Under the pieces are notes generated by a model. The model did not search any database. It had not been told where the DNA came from and was given only the letters and a program-made list of their open reading frames with translations. Shown here one piece after another: positions 43,580 through 55,430 of a stretch of DNA of 64,000 nucleotides. The position numbers and the translations under genes were made by a program. This stretch comes from Ailurus styani (taxonomy: Eukaryota; Chordata; Mammalia; Carnivora; Ailuridae). The stretch spans positions 2,926,178-2,990,177 of the forward strand of contig LNAC01000039.1 of NCBI GenBank assembly GCA_002007465.1, read 5' to 3'. Each line of letters opens with the position of its first letter. The first letter of the stretch is position 1.

Positions 43580-44200
43580 GTGGAAGGACAGACACGCAAT
43601 ATGTTATGGAGGGTAAATATTTGTTCTTTATAGAACCAAACACTGGGGTAGGTGCTGGGATACCATGGGGAATAGGCACAGCAGTTGGGTTGGGGAGAGA
43701 GAATTAATAATATGGTGAGATAAATCCTATGATAACTGAAGCAAAGAAATATGAGAGTGCATGGCAGGAACAGCACCTGAGTTGTGGGGAGGGACATAGG
43801 TGGTCAGGAAAGCCTTCCCTGAAGAAGTGGTGTTTAAACTGGGAGCTTAATGAAGAATCAGGCCTTAACAGTGAAAAATCACTGGGAGAATGTTCCAGGC
43901 AGGAAGCCCCAGGATGAAAGAGTAGGAGTGAGCCAGGAGGGAAAGGCAAGAATGGTTTCCCAAAAGATTCAAGAGAGCAAGCAGGGTGGAACCAGACCAA
44001 GAAGGGCCTTGAGTCTTCCATATGGACTGTGAGCTTTATCCTAAGGGCAGTGAGAGGCCAGAAGAGAGGCATGGTTTGTTTTTCATTTTAGAAAAATCTC
44101 TCTGGCTATGTTGTGGGAGAAAAGGATTAGGTGTGGTGGTAGTTAGGAGGAGAGGCTTGCCATAGTCTAAAGGGATAGATGATTAGGAAGTAGTGATGAG
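43580..44200 (-). repeat. L2 fragment
   Basis: AAACACTGGGGTAGGTGCTG, GGAAAGCCTTCCCTGAAGAA, GAGAATGTTCCAGGCAGGAA, AGAAGGGCCTTGAGTCTTCC and AAAAATCTCTCTGGCTATGT give the whole L2 3' region reversed. The 122-residue reverse frame is L2-derived. Confidence 0.88.
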
Positions 44201-44238
44201 ACAGCTAAATATTTAGGATGTAGCACTTATGGGATGCA

Positions 44239-44398
44239 GGGCGCCTGGGCGGCTCAGTCAGTTAAGCCTCCAACTCTTGATTTCAGGCTCAGGTCAGGTT
44301 CTCAGGATCATGAGATCCCACCCCATGTCGGGCTCTGCACTAGGCATGGAGCCTGCTGAAGATTCTTTTTTCTCCCTCTCTTTCTGTCCCTCCTGCTC
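44239..44398 (+). repeat. CAN-SINE, 3'-shortened
   Basis: Head GGCGCCTGGGCGGCTCAGTC with the AACTCTTGATTTCAGGCTCA variant. It lacks the A-rich tail and stops in the CT-rich block. Weak flanks TAGCACTTATG and CAGCATTTGTA. Confidence 0.88.
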
Positions 44399-44530
44399 AC
44401 AGCATTTGTAAAATCCTCAAAAGAGTATTGCCTCAACAATGGAGAATGATTATTACCACTGAACTAAACACCATTCTAGTTTATTCTATAACCTCTTAAA
44501 AGCAAGGCCCAAAAGGATCATTCTTTAAAG

Positions 44531-44706
44531 ATTTTTTTTTTTATTTGACACAGAGAGAGAGATTACAAGTAGGCAGAGAGACAGGGAGAGGAGGAAGCAG
44601 GCTCCCTGCTGAGCAGAGAGCCTGATGCGGGCCTCAATCCCAGGACGCTGAGATCATGACCCGAGCCGAAAGCAGAGGCTTTAACCCACTGAGCCACCCA
44701 GGGGCC
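44531..44706 (-). repeat. CAN-SINE
   Basis: Reverse copy with CTTTAAAG on both sides (44523-44530 and 44707-44714). It lies immediately 3' of the ferritin pseudogene. Confidence 0.93.
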
Positions 44707-44735
44707 CTTTAAAGGCTGCTGGGCTCCAGAAGCTC

Positions 44736-45475
44736 TTAGTCATGCTGAGGGGTGAGCCTTTCAAAGAGATACTCACCCAGCCCAGCTTGGGGGCCAGCTA
44801 CCCTGCAAAGGTTAGACAGGTGGTTGTCCATCTTCTTGATGAATTTCATCTCCTCATCCAGGAAGTGATTCTCTAGGAAGTCAGAGAGATGGGGGTCTTT
44901 GTGGGCAGAGCCCAGAGCATGCAGCTCTAAAAAGGCTTGGTTCAGGTTCTTCTCCAGACCCAGGGCAGCTCCCATGACATCCAGGGTTTTAGCCAACTCA
45001 TCTTAGGATGGCTTCTGCACAGCCTGGAAGAGGGCACTGCCGCCACCATGGTTTTGCATCTTCAAGAGATATTCAGTGTTATCTCGCTTCTCCTGAGCCA
45101 ACTTGTAGAAGGAAGGGCCCATGCCCTCCAGAGCCACATCTTTGCAGTTGAAATGGAAGCCCAGAGAGAGGTGAGTGTAGGAGGCCCACACACACATGTT
45201 GACCAGGTGGTTGACAGCAGCCTCCACCTCAGTGGAATGATTCTGACAAATCTAGGAGCTCATGGTTGATCTGTAATAAGAGGCTAAGCTCAAAATAGGG
45301 TAATGGCTGGTCCTGGAGGCAGAGTGTGGCTGAGAAGATGGTTTCAAATGTTACAACTAGAAAAAAGTTTGGTGGGTGGTTGGAGACTGGTGGAAGGAGC
45401 ATCCTTGGATCTCTTCCATCCAAATACTGTTGAAGCAAGACACAGATCTCTGGGACGGCTGGGTGCACTGCCAGA
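44736..45475 (-). pseudogene. FTL: FTL (ferritin light chain) processed pseudogene
   Basis: It is an intronless copy of ferritin light chain mRNA on the minus strand. The start codon is the complement of 45263-45261 and the normal stop TAA is at 44738-44736. The four-helix ferritin chain is recognisable almost end to end ([58 protein letters not shown]). It is broken by an in-frame TAG at codon 4 (CAG to TAG) and an in-frame TAA at the GAA codon after KPS (complement of 45005-45003). No large indel is evident. The 5' UTR continues upstream to about 45475 and includes the iron-responsive element. The poly-A end is not visible: a SINE sits just past the stop. A CAN-SINE lies upstream too. Confidence 0.95.
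45415..45445 (-). promoter_or_regulatory. Relic iron-responsive element in the FTL pseudogene 5' UTR
   Basis: On the minus strand the sequence TGCTTCAACAGTATTTGGAT keeps the ferritin iron-responsive element stem. The hexaloop reads CAGTAT, where a functional ferritin element has CAGTGN. The loop G-to-A change should weaken binding by IRP1/IRP2. It has no known function here, because the copy is not part of an intact gene. Confidence 0.8.
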
Positions 45476-45500
45476 AGATATTTTTAAAAGCTCAAATCTA

Positions 45501-45703
45501 GGGACATCTGGGGGGGGCTCAGTCATTAAGCATCTACCTTCGGCTCAGGTCATGATCCTGATGTCCTGGGATCAAGCCCCATATTGGGCTCCCTGCTCAG
45601 CGGGGAGCCTGCTTCTCCCTCTTTAGCTCCCTCATGTTTGTGTTCCCTCTCTTGTTATCTCTCTCTGTTATAAATAAATAAAATCTTAAAAACAAAACGA
45701 AAC
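45501..45703 (+). repeat. CAN-SINE
   Basis: Head GGGACATCTGGGGGGGGCTC, altered by a G run. The flanking duplication is CTCAAATCTA with AACAAAATCTA. It sits just upstream of the FTL pseudogene 5' end. Confidence 0.93.
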
Positions 45704-45709
45704 AAAATC

Positions 45710-46460
45710 TAGAGATTAAACCTACAATGTCTGAGATAAAATATACACTGGATGAGATTAATAGCAGATTAAACTTTACAAATTAGTGAGCATAAAGAAA
45801 ATATTCAAAATGAAATACAGAGAGAAAAAATGTAAAATTAAACGAATTAAAGAAATGTAAAAATTAAACTCTGCATCAGTGATCTGTGGGACAACTTAAA
45901 GCAGCTTTGTATAAACATTCTATTAATATAAAATAATTAATATAGACATATTTACATAATATGAACACATTATATATTGCATTTATATTAAATATTAATA
46001 TAATGATTAACATATAACAATTCGAGCCTCCAAAGAAAGGGAAGGGGAACAGAAAAACATTTGGAGAAATAACAACTGAAATTTTTTCATAAATTGTTGA
46101 AAACTATGAGCCCAGGTCCAAGGAATTTAAAGACCCCAAGCACAAGAAACATAAAGAAAACTACTCCAAGGCACATCATAATCAAATTGCTTACAATACC
46201 TTAAAAGCAGGAAAGAAAAAAACACACATTGTTTAGAGAGAGGAACAATAAAAATGAGATCAGATTTTCATTGGCAGTAAAAGAGTGGAACAACAGTCTA
46301 AAAAAACAAAAACCTGTCAGCCCACAATTCTATACCCAGCAAAAATATCTTTCAGAAAACAAAGCAAAATAAAATGCTTTTAGACAGAGAAAAGCTGAAA
46401 GAATTCATTACTAGAAGAACTGCATGGCAAAGGACCCATTATTCTAGAACTAAGTTAGAC
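45710..46460 (+). repeat. Probable old L1-derived sequence
   Basis: Phrases such as CAGCCCACAATTCTATACCC, AGCAAAAATATCTTTCAGAA and GAAAGAATTCATTACTAGAA belong to an old L1 family. It is AT-rich elsewhere and the subfamily is uncertain. Confidence 0.55.
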
Positions 46461-46489
46461 CCACTACAAGAGCAAGTACTTTATCTAAT

Positions 46490-46990
46490 ATGAGGCTTCT
46501 ATCCTGGCTGGCAGAAATGTGAACTACTCCCAGCCCTGTGTGAACTTTGAGCATTTGATTATCCTACTGTTTTTAGAGTGGTTTATTTCCAGGCCCTGGG
46601 GAGTTTCCTCTTATATATGCTCAGATCAGTACTCAGCCAAAGACTCAAAGGAACTGCGTAGCTCTCTGGAGTTCACCTCCCTTGACTTTTGTATTCTACA
46701 CCTCAGATTCCCCAAACTTGGATCTCTGTCTTTCAACTCAGCAAGATCATCAGGCTCTGTTTAGTTTCTTTCTTCTTGCCCTACAGCCTAGAAATTGCCT
46801 CCAGACAATGAGCTATAGTACTGGTAAGTCTTCCCTTGTTTCTTTACCTTCTCTCAGGGATTACAATCTTGCATGACCTGTTGTCCAGTGTCTGGACACA
46901 GTTGTTTCAAATACGTTATCCGGTTTTCTAGTAGTTTATGGTAGAAGGGACATTCCTATAGCATTTAATCCTTCATAGACCACAACAAAA
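46490..46990 (-). repeat. Old L1 3' UTR-like, reversed
   Basis: TTGCCTCCAGACAATGAGCT, CTTGCATGACCTGTTGTCCA, GTGTCTGGACACAGTTGTTT and CAAATACGTTATCCGGTTTT resemble the reversed 3' UTR of an old mammalian L1. Confidence 0.55.
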
Positions 46991-47129
46991 ATCTTTCAGC
47001 TTAATTTTAACTCTTGCAATTGTCACTGTGCTCATTGTCTTTGGGTCCACTCCTTGCCAAGTAAAATGCAACTCCAATATACATGTATTGGAAATTTGAG
47101 AGAAAAGATATTTACTCTACCAGGAGTGG

Positions 47130-47760
47130 GACCTGCATGAATGAAGGGCAGGAGGAAAGCAGAGAGGTAAGTTAAGATGTTACCCAGGTTTCTGACTTGG
47201 GTGTTGAAGAGACAGTGGTGCCATTTAAACTACAGGAGTCGAACTGGGGCATGTTGACTTTGAAGATTTAATAGACAATGCTTGGATAAGAAATCTGGGC
47301 TGGGCTGGAAAACCACATTCCACTGTTATCATTGTACAGGAAACAGTTCGAACTTGGAAATAAATGCAATTGGAAAAGAGATTATCTAAAGGAAAAGATA
47401 AACAGGCCAGGGGGAGAATTGTGAGTAATGGTGATATTTTGGAAGATAAGATAAAAACAAAGAGGCATACAAGAAAGAGACTGACAAACTATGGTAGAAT
47501 TGGAAGAAAATTTGGAAGAGAGAGAAAAAGAATGATCAGTCCTGTGAATGGAACAAAGATAGTACTGAAAATTGATCATTTGCCCTGGCAGTTATTAGTT
47601 CAGTGGTCCTTGCAAGAGAAAAGTCAGGATATGATGCCAGGCTGGAGCAAGCTTAAGAGTGAAGAGATAGAGAAAGTGAAGATGATGAAAGCTGGTGACT
47701 GAAAATTGGAGGAGAAGGGAAGGAAGGAGATATAGTCACAGCTGTGGGCAATGGAAGATC
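47130..47760 (-). repeat. L2 5'-ward fragment, reversed (partly assigned)
   Basis: GGTTTCTGACTTGGGTGTTG, GGGGCATGTTGACTTTGAAG and AAGAAATCTGGGCTGGGCTG fit the 5'-ward part of L2 reversed. The second half, 47350-47760, is uncertain. The 112-residue frame is not a gene. Confidence 0.45.
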
Positions 47761-48249
47761 TCAGAAAAACTAAACATAGTTTTTCTTTGTACTTTTTAAT
47801 TAAAGAAAAATGGAGTTGTTCACAGCACAAGGGAGAAGTTTGAAGGAATTGGAGAGAAAGAGGATGCATGATGAAGGGAAGTCCCACAGGAGACCAAAGG
47901 AGGAAGAAATCAAGCACTCAAGGAGCCTGGTGATAACTGCTTCCCATACAGTGAAACAATATTTTGTAAGGAAAGTAATCATGGATATTTTCTCTTCCCT
48001 ACCCTTCCTGCAACACTTTCCCTACTCTCCAAAAAATATGCACGATTTATATACTCTGTAAGTTTGGATGGTTACACATCAGGTCTCCTGAAGGCAGAAT
48101 GGCTTCTACAACCAAGTGCAGGACCCAGCTCTCCCATGTTGTCCCTTTGTGGTTGCTGGCTAGGTTGGACATGGGATAAAAATCCAGTTATCTGTTGTGA
48201 GTCAAGAAGTGTTCTGAGACCTGTTTGTGTATAATGTCTTCCACCAAGG

Positions 48250-48650
48250 AAAGTCTCATGAGCGCAGTCATTCACTGATTATTCTTTGGGCCTTGGACAC
48301 TGCTACTGAGAAGAAAGTTCCTGCTCTTGAGGAGTCTACCACCCAGGTGAGGAAGAGACAGACACACTCAAGACACTAAACTGATGACACTAACCATGGG
48401 CAGTGAACAGCGCACAATATGGACTCTCTGGACGGAAGAGAATCTCAAAAAGTGTAGGTGGGTTGGGAAAGGCTTCTCAGAGAGGCAGGGTTTGAGCTGG
48501 TTCCTGGAAAGGGCTTTGCAGACAGGGACTTCATGTGAACAAATGCATAGAGTTTGCATTCTGTTTTGTGTTAAATGTGGTGCATTTAAAAGGCAGCCAT
48601 GCATCCTGTCTGACCATGGCTGAGGGTCCAGAAGTGGGAGGAAGTCATGC
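48250..48650 (-). repeat. L2 fragment
   Basis: TTCCTGCTCTTGAGGAGTCT, GGAAAGGCTTCTCAGAGAGG and CAGGGTTTGAGCTGGTTCCT are reversed L2. Confidence 0.7.
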
Positions 48651-48829
48651 TGGAACCAGGATTGGGCCATTTCTCAAGATGGCAGAAGACCAGGCTGACA
48701 CCAGTGACTAAAAGCACCTATACTCCTAACTGACACCAATAGCTCAAAACCATGAATTGGATAAGTGTTGTCCAGTGCCTACTAGAAAGAAACCACTAAG
48801 TGATGTTTTTCTGAAGTTATCTAAATTCG

Positions 48830-49085
48830 CTCACAGAGGCAAGAATCGGGGTTTAAGGAAAATGAAATCCTTTAAAAATGGACATTTTAGAGGCTTTTAT
48901 TTTTTGTGTCAAATTGTCGCTGGGATGAAAAAATTGGGGGGAATGAAAGAAGTGGTCTGTGTCTTGATTGTGGTGTTTATATGGGAGAAAACATTTGTCC
49001 AAACCCGTTGAATTGCACACTTAAATGGGTGTGTTTTATTGTGTGTGAAGTATACCTCAAAAAAGTTTATTTTTAAAAAGCAAAT
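48830..49085 (+). repeat. Old L1 3' end
   Basis: GTGTCTTGATTGTGGTGTTT, GAATTGCACACTTAAATGGG and TATTGTGTGTGAAGTATACC are a typical L1 3' terminus. Confidence 0.8.
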
Positions 49086-49567
49086 TGTACAATAAAAAAT
49101 ATCAGAGTGAATCTATAAATACAGACATACGTGTAATCCATACATGCAAATGTGCATCACTGCCCTTGGAGTTCCTTCCTTTCAGTTGAGCAACACCATT
49201 TTGGAAACAGTTTAGGACCTTCGGGGAGTAAGCAGGAAAAGAAAAAGATTTTGAGTTACAAAGTGAGTAGAAACAAAAATTTCCAATTAACTATTATGAT
49301 TATTAACCACCCAGCATGGGTTTCCACAATTAATGATCCCAGAGGTTTTTATGACTTTCATTTTTCTTTTGCCCTTAAACATGTTCTTCTAGAAGCCAAT
49401 CATGGGAATGCATTGTAAGGGGTGAGAAGCATAACTTACTGGGTACAATCACCTCCCTAGGTGTTGTATTAGGGGCACAGATACACTGAAACTAGCATTT
49501 CAGAAGCTCTCTTTTCCAGTCTATTAAGCACTTGTGTTTGCTGTATTATTTAAGAATATTCAATTCT

Positions 49568-49788
49568 GGGATGCTTGGGTGGCTCAGTCAGTAAAGCATC
49601 TGCCTTCGGCTCATGTCATGATCCCAAAATTCTGGGGTCACGTCCTGTGTCGGGTTTCCTGGTCAGCAGGTAATCGGCTTCTCCCTCTCTCTCTGCCACT
49701 CCGCTCCCCCCCATGCTTGTTCTCCCTCACTTTCTCTCTGTCTCCCTCACATTCTCATTTTCTCTCAAATAAATAAAATCTTTTTAAA
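49568..49788 (+). repeat. CAN-SINE
   Basis: Head ATGCTTGGGTGGCTCAG. Target-site duplication AAGAATATTCAATTCT (49552-49567) with AAGAATATCGAATTCT (49789-49804). Confidence 0.95.
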
Positions 49789-50206
49789 AAGAATATCGAA
49801 TTCTGCTATAAAAGAAAGTAAAACACCTAAGATAGATCAAACTCATGAGAATGGATCAGCATAGATAGAAAGTAAATGAGCTTATGAGAGCTAGAACTCC
49901 TAGGATCTGTTAAATGTGGATGAGTGAGCAAATAGACTATGAAACATAGCTAGAATGTGAAAGATGTACTCAGTATTAGGTAGTAAGTAAATTGGTAACC
50001 CGTAAAATATGCTGTATGTTTAAAAGGACAGAACAAGAGTGTTACTTATAGACGAAAAGGATGGAAAGACATATATCATGGAGTATGGGTTATACTACAT
50101 GAAGGCCGATAGTTACAAAATCAACCACCTTCCAGTGATCTCGGTTTTATTCTTTATGGCCTCATGGATGCTCTGCCGCAGAAATGCAAATAAAACACAT
50201 AGCTGT

Positions 50207-50402
50207 GGGCCGCCTGGCTGGTTCAATCATTAAGTGTCTGCCTTTGTCTCAGGTCATGATCTCAGGGTCCTGGGATGGAGCCTTGCATCGGGCTCCCTGC
50301 TCAGCGGGAACCCTGCTTCTCCCTCTCCCACTCCCTCTGCTTGTGTTCCCTCGCTTGGTGTGTCTCTCTCTATCAAATAAACAAATAAAATCTTGGGGGG
50401 AA
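50207..50402 (+). repeat. CAN-SINE
   Basis: Head GGGCCGCCTGGCTGGTTCAA. Target-site duplication AAACACATAGCTGT (50193-50206) with AAAAACATAGCTGT (50403-50416). Confidence 0.95.
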
Positions 50403-50929
50403 AAAAACATAGCTGTTCAGCACACTAATTGGCAAGCTACAGGTCTGTGCAGACCTACTTGCCCTGGGTATTTCCCATAAAGCAAGTGTGTGGTAGTTTC
50501 AGGCACCTTCTTTCTGCTGACCCATTCCGTGCTGTTTGCCCCCATCTCACCCCATCTCTGTCCCCCTGCTTCCCATCTTGTGTTTTAAATAGATTCAATA
50601 CATCTTTTTATTTAATTGGGTCCATGAGTCTTTCTGTTCCAAGACCTGTGAGAAAGCTTTCCTGGGTCTGAACTTGAAGGTTGTCATCCCTTGCAATGGG
50701 GCCTGATTTGGGGGACAGTTAAAGCATTCCTAAGTCCATATTTAAGTGCAAATGAAATTTATTCCTGCGTTTCCAAACCAAATCAGTGCTTATTCATCAA
50801 GTCACTTCATCCCAAGCCCTGCCAAGTAGCATGAGTGGTAATGCGGTTAAGGGAGCCGAAAGGGGAGGGGGACACCCAAACATTACGTGCAAGGGCAGGG
50901 GTGGAGATGGAGGGATTTAGAGGGAGAGG

Positions 50930-51430
50930 TACATACCTCCACGATTCCTGTTCATTCACTGAGTTAATAAACACTAAATGAAGCCCCACCTCGTTTCACT
51001 CACAGTGGTAGGGTTGGAGTGATAAATACAGTAGGATCCCACCCCCTGGGAGCATGCTTCCTCCAGGAGGCCCCAGATGCAAGAAATCTGAATAAGGAAG
51101 CTAAGTGCAAAAGAGGTATTAATAAAGAGCCCTGGGAAAGACAGCTGGGTGGGAATGCACCTGCTTAGGGATATGTGCGTGCGTGCGCGTGCATGTGTGT
51201 GTGTTTAAAAGAAAGCAGACCTCACAGAAGATGCATCATTTTAGAGGTCTTAAAGGAGGAGTTGGAGTTTGCCTGGTGGACAGATGTCCACACTTTGGCA
51301 GCCCAGTAGGAGGAATTAGCCCAGGCTTCTGAAAGAATGTGAGTGGGGAACCTGGAGGGGCTAGGTGGGAATGGAGCACAGAACACAGAAAGAGGGAGGC
51401 AGGTGACACCACTGAGAGGTGGGCCAAAGA
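50930..51430 (-). repeat. L2 fragment
   Basis: TTCATTCACTGAGTTAATAA at the left, then TAGGATCCCACCCCCTGGGA and later TTTTAGAGGTCTTAAAGGAG, fit reversed L2. A GTGC/GT-rich run lies at 51174-51204. Confidence 0.55.
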
Positions 51431-51449
51431 GAGTCCTAGAATGGAAAAC

Positions 51450-52520
51450 CATTGTCTTCACCTAAGCCATGCTTCCGGTGGCTCAAAATAAATAACAACA
51501 TTTTAACACTTGCAGTCCCCTTTGATTCCTCTCTCCCTGTCCTTCTCTCTCTCCTTCCATCCATACCACCAGCAAGTCCTCCTTTTGGCTCTACCTTCAG
51601 AAACATCCAGTGCAGCCCCTTCTCACCACCCACAGGATCCACCTTGGTCCAAGTGGCCGCCATCTCTCGGTCAGATTGTGGCAATAAGCCTCTGACCAGG
51701 TGTCCCTACTTCTATCCGTACCCAGTGCTCCCCAGTACCCCACACAACACAGCAGATGGGGAGCTTGTACAAACTGAAGTTAAATTGGCGGGGTGCGTGG
51801 GTAGCTCAGTCAGTTAAGCTTCTGCCTTCTGCTCAGGTCATGATCCCAGAATCGAGCCCCAAATCCCAACTCCCTGTTCAGAGGGGAGTCTGCTTCTCCC
51901 CCTCCGCCCTGCTCATGCTCTCTCTTTGGCTATCTCTTTTTCTCTCTCAAATAAATAAATAAAATCTTTAAAAAAAAACACTGAAGTTAAATCAAACCCC
52001 TCTGCTGACAATGCTTCAAAGCTCTCCTTCTCACTCAGAGTAAAACCCAAAGTCCTCCAAACCCCCACCAAGGCCCAGCATTATCTACCGGCTGACCTCC
52101 TTCTTCAGCCTGTTCTGTTCAACCACCCTGGCAGGCCTCTTGCCACCAGAAGACCTCTTTCCCGGTGTCCTTCCTTCCCAGTGTCCCCTCCGCCTGGAGA
52201 GCTCTTCCCTGAGGTTCCCACTCGGCTTGCTCCCTCCCTTCGCCAGTCCCCCTCAGAGTCACCTTCAAGCCTTTTCTGACTGACCCAGGAAAGCTCCTTC
52301 CCATCCCTCATTCCAGTCCCTGTCCCTTGTTCTCCTCCTGTAGCCCTTGTCACCATGTGACATACAGTATTCTTGTTCAGTACTGTGTATCTCCCCCCAA
52401 GAGTGCGAGCTCGCCAAGCACAGGATTTCAGAGGGTTTTGTTCACTGCTGAACTCCCAGCTCCCAGCTCAGTGCATGGCACACAGTACACACTCCGTAAG
52501 TGTCTGGGGGGATGAATGAC
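51450..52520 (+). repeat. Long L2 fragment split by a SINE
   Basis: TTGATTCCTCTCTCCCTGTC, CCATACCACCAGCAAGTCCT, TGCAGCCCCTTCTCACCACC, then after the SINE CTTCAAAGCTCTCCTTCTCA, GTGTCCCCTCCGCCTGGAGA, GAGTCACCTTCAAGCCTTTT and CAGTGCATGGCACACAGTAC form about 0.9 kb of L2. Open frames within it are repeat-derived. Confidence 0.88.
51786..51979 (+). repeat. CAN-SINE
   Basis: Head GGGGTGCGTGGGTAGCTCAG. Exact target-site duplication ACTGAAGTTAAAT (51773-51785 and 51980-51992). Confidence 0.95.
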
Positions 52521-52699
52521 TGAAGGAAGACCAGTGGAAGGACTGAGAGCAGAGGAGTGACGGTATGCATATCTTAGATCCATCTCAAGGAGGCTGAGAC
52601 AGGCAAGAAGTATTGCCTGTACGGTCTTGCCACAGAAAAGGACTAGATTTTAGAGGCAGTTATAAAAACAGCAGAGATCAAAAGAGAGTTTACAGACTG

Positions 52700-53050
52700 A
52701 CCGACTGATACGAGAGCAAGCCATAAAGAATAAATTCAAACAGACCCAGCAAACAGTATTTGCTCTAGGCAAGGAATCACTGGAGGGAGGATGAGGGGGT
52801 GCTCGGGACAGACTGTGTGCCGAGGGGGTGAAGGTCAGTGAGTCAAGGGCACGAGAGAAGTTTGGTGCATATGCTGGGAAAGCAGAAGAGGAAAATGTTT
52901 GGTTTCCGTCAGTGAAGGAAACTGGAAATGTCATGGAGGAGGGAGTATTTAAACTGGGTCTTGAAAAATGGGTGGAATCTCAAAGGCAAAGACTGGAAAC
53001 AGGCAGTGATATGATAGGTGTGGGATTTCTGTTTCTGGATGGAGTTGCTA
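52700..53050 (-). repeat. L2 fragment
   Basis: GAGGGAGTATTTAAACTGGG, TCTTGAAAAATGGGTGGAAT and AGGCAGTGATATGATAGGTG are reversed L2, facing the plus-strand L2 on its left. Confidence 0.65.
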
Positions 53051-53399
53051 ATGACTTGAGAAATAGTTCTTCTTATTACCCGCAAGAGAACATTTTCAAC
53101 AAGAGGACACAGAAAAGCAGAAAGGAAGAGTCGGAATAATTCACCACCCAGATAACTTGGTCCAGAACAAGTGAACCATATCAACAAGATTTTAAGAAAA
53201 CATGGACAAAATTCACTTCCCTGTTCAGAAGTGTCACAAAGGGAAGAACAACAAAAAATCACCCCCGCGAGGAACTCTGCCAACTCCGGGACTTGGACCC
53301 AAGAGAACAATTTTAGGCCAGGGTGACATGGTTTCACAGGCACGTCAAGATCCTTTGTAACCGGGATTCCTCCGTGAGGGCTGACGGTCATGGTGGCTT

Positions 53400-55120
53400 G
53401 TAGACCTTGCCGACATTTTTAATAAAACTGTCAGCTTAAGCCATGCCTGGCTGCAGCATGTTATTAATACGAATTCTTAACTGTCAATTAGCTAACTGGC
53501 TAGTAAAAAGAACCTGGTTTATAAGATTGTTGCTAATGAATAAAATGCTTTGTTCTCCAGGGAAACATCTGCTGTGGATATGTAATTAGAAGAAGGCCCC
53601 CTTCTTCCCTCCCCATAGGAGGAACATGTGCAGCTGAATAAAGGAGCTTATTATACCTGTGAGGGGTCAAAGTCTGTGGGTCTGTGGCTTATGGTATTAT
53701 GACAGATTACAAAACCAGTCCATTATGCCAGTCAATCTGTTTCCAAGCACCTAGCAGGGAGCTGGCCAGGCCCTCGCTGCTCTGAGGCAAGGTTTTCATC
53801 GGTTTTCCTCCTAAGGTCTTATGACAGGTCAGCTGTTGTTGACACCACCCGACAGCTCACGTGTCACAGGCTTTCTGTCTGACTTCTGCCTCTGTCCCTG
53901 CCAGGCTCTCCTCTGAGAGTGGGCCTGCGCCTCCGGCCACCACCAACTCCCAAGATGAGCTTAAGCGGATTTGAAACCCATGGGTTTGTGCTAACGGAAG
54001 AGAAAAGGAAGCAGAACACTTAAACCCCACTGTGTCCTTTGTTTCTGACACTCCTTCTCTCCTCTCCTCCCTCTCCTCTCTTCCGCCAGTTCCCCAGTTC
54101 CTCATCCCCGCGGCCCCTTCTCCTGTTGGCATATGCCTTCTTAGAAGCATGTTTAGAGAGGAGAGCGGCTTGTTAGAGACCCGTCTCCTCTCAAAGCCTG
54201 TGTTTGAAGTCTGTCATCACACATACCTACAAAACTAGTTCAGACTCAAGAGGTTGAAAGACAATTCAATATTTGCCGGATGCTCCAAGGGAGTTTTAAG
54301 GAAATTCAATTATATCTGCTCAGCAGAATAGCGATTACTCTTACAAGTTTTCCTTCTTCATGTTTGTATATTTTCAGCCGTACCCGGCCCGTGGCCCGAT
54401 GGTACTGGAGTGGGGAGGGGAGAGGGAGTGACTGTCTTCATTCACACCAACTCCAACCTCCCTGCCTATTTCTGCACCTGTCCAAACAGCTCAGAGTTTA
54501 CAAAGGGGAAACTCATTGGGAGATGTGACATGCAAATCATAATATTTATAAGACTTCATGAGCAGGAGTAAAATCACAACTTTGCCAAGTAAATTATGAA
54601 AACCATATCCATGGGGGTTGGGAGGAGTGGGACTGCATCTCTGAGGTGGAGGAAGAGTTTGGCCTCACCGGGAAACCAGCACCCAGTACTGCCCATTCAT
54701 TGTGGAAAGTCACACCCCTTGGAAGATACAGCTACTTTTCATCAGTGAATACTTCTGGGTGAACTGTTAAGGACCAAAAATACCTATGCTAAGGCAAGAG
54801 ATGAGAAGAATCTGGACAGACCTACAGGATAAATGGTATCACCTGGAAAGGCTCGGCAGTTACCAAAGGGTAACTTTGGCTCAAAAGCTGAACTCATTAT
54901 AGGTCTTGTGTCAGTCACATCTGCAATGGATTATTTAGTGTCATTTTCCCCCCATGTCTTCTAGGTATCCTTAGAACTCCTACAACCTTCTTTAATGGTT
55001 CTATCAGTATGATGCACCATGGGACTGTACCCTTTTTGTAAGACAGACTGGGTCCATGAGATTATGACCTGGTATGTATTAAGATGTTCTTTGACATGAG
55101 CAGAGAAGGGAAATTGGGAA
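53400..55120. other. Intergenic, mostly unique-looking sequence
   Basis: No gene or confident repeat. 53450-53560 is AT-rich with TAATT-containing text (AATTAGCTAACTGGC), and 53860-53960 is GC-richer. Candidate for conserved non-coding sequence, not shown. Confidence 0.4.
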
Positions 55121-55124
55121 GAGA

Positions 55125-55345
55125 TCCAGGGTCATAGCACAGGGAACCTGAGCTCTGGTATTAGAAACACCTGGATTTGATTCATGGCTTTCACTTACTG
55201 GTTGTGTGACCTTGAACAAGATCGTGAATTTTCCTGAGTTTCAGTGTCATCATAGGTAAAAATGAGTATAATTATCATTGGAACTACCTTGGGAGAAAGA
55301 CTGTAAAAAATGCCCAGGGCAAGATCTAGCATATAATATGAGCTC
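55125..55345 (+). repeat. MIR element
   Basis: AGCTCTGGTATTAGAAACAC, CTTACTGGTTGTGTGACCTT, GAGTTTCAGTGTCATCATAG and CAAGATCTAGCATATAATAT follow MIR over nearly its full length. Confidence 0.85.
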
Positions 55346-55430
55346 GGTAATGGGTAGGTTTAAGAAAAAAATCATTACTGGTTTTGAAACACTGGACACT
55401 TTAGTGGAATCTAAAGGGTCGGGGGTGGGG

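Noticed and set aside
43704..44072. 122-residue minus-strand frame with a protein-like look
   Set aside because: Lies wholly in a reversed L2, and the resemblance comes from the repeat.
52909..53391. 160-residue minus-strand frame, the longest frame outside named elements
   Set aside because: Starts in unique sequence and ends in L2. No recognisable domain, no Kozak or splice support, and composition like random translation. Treated as chance.
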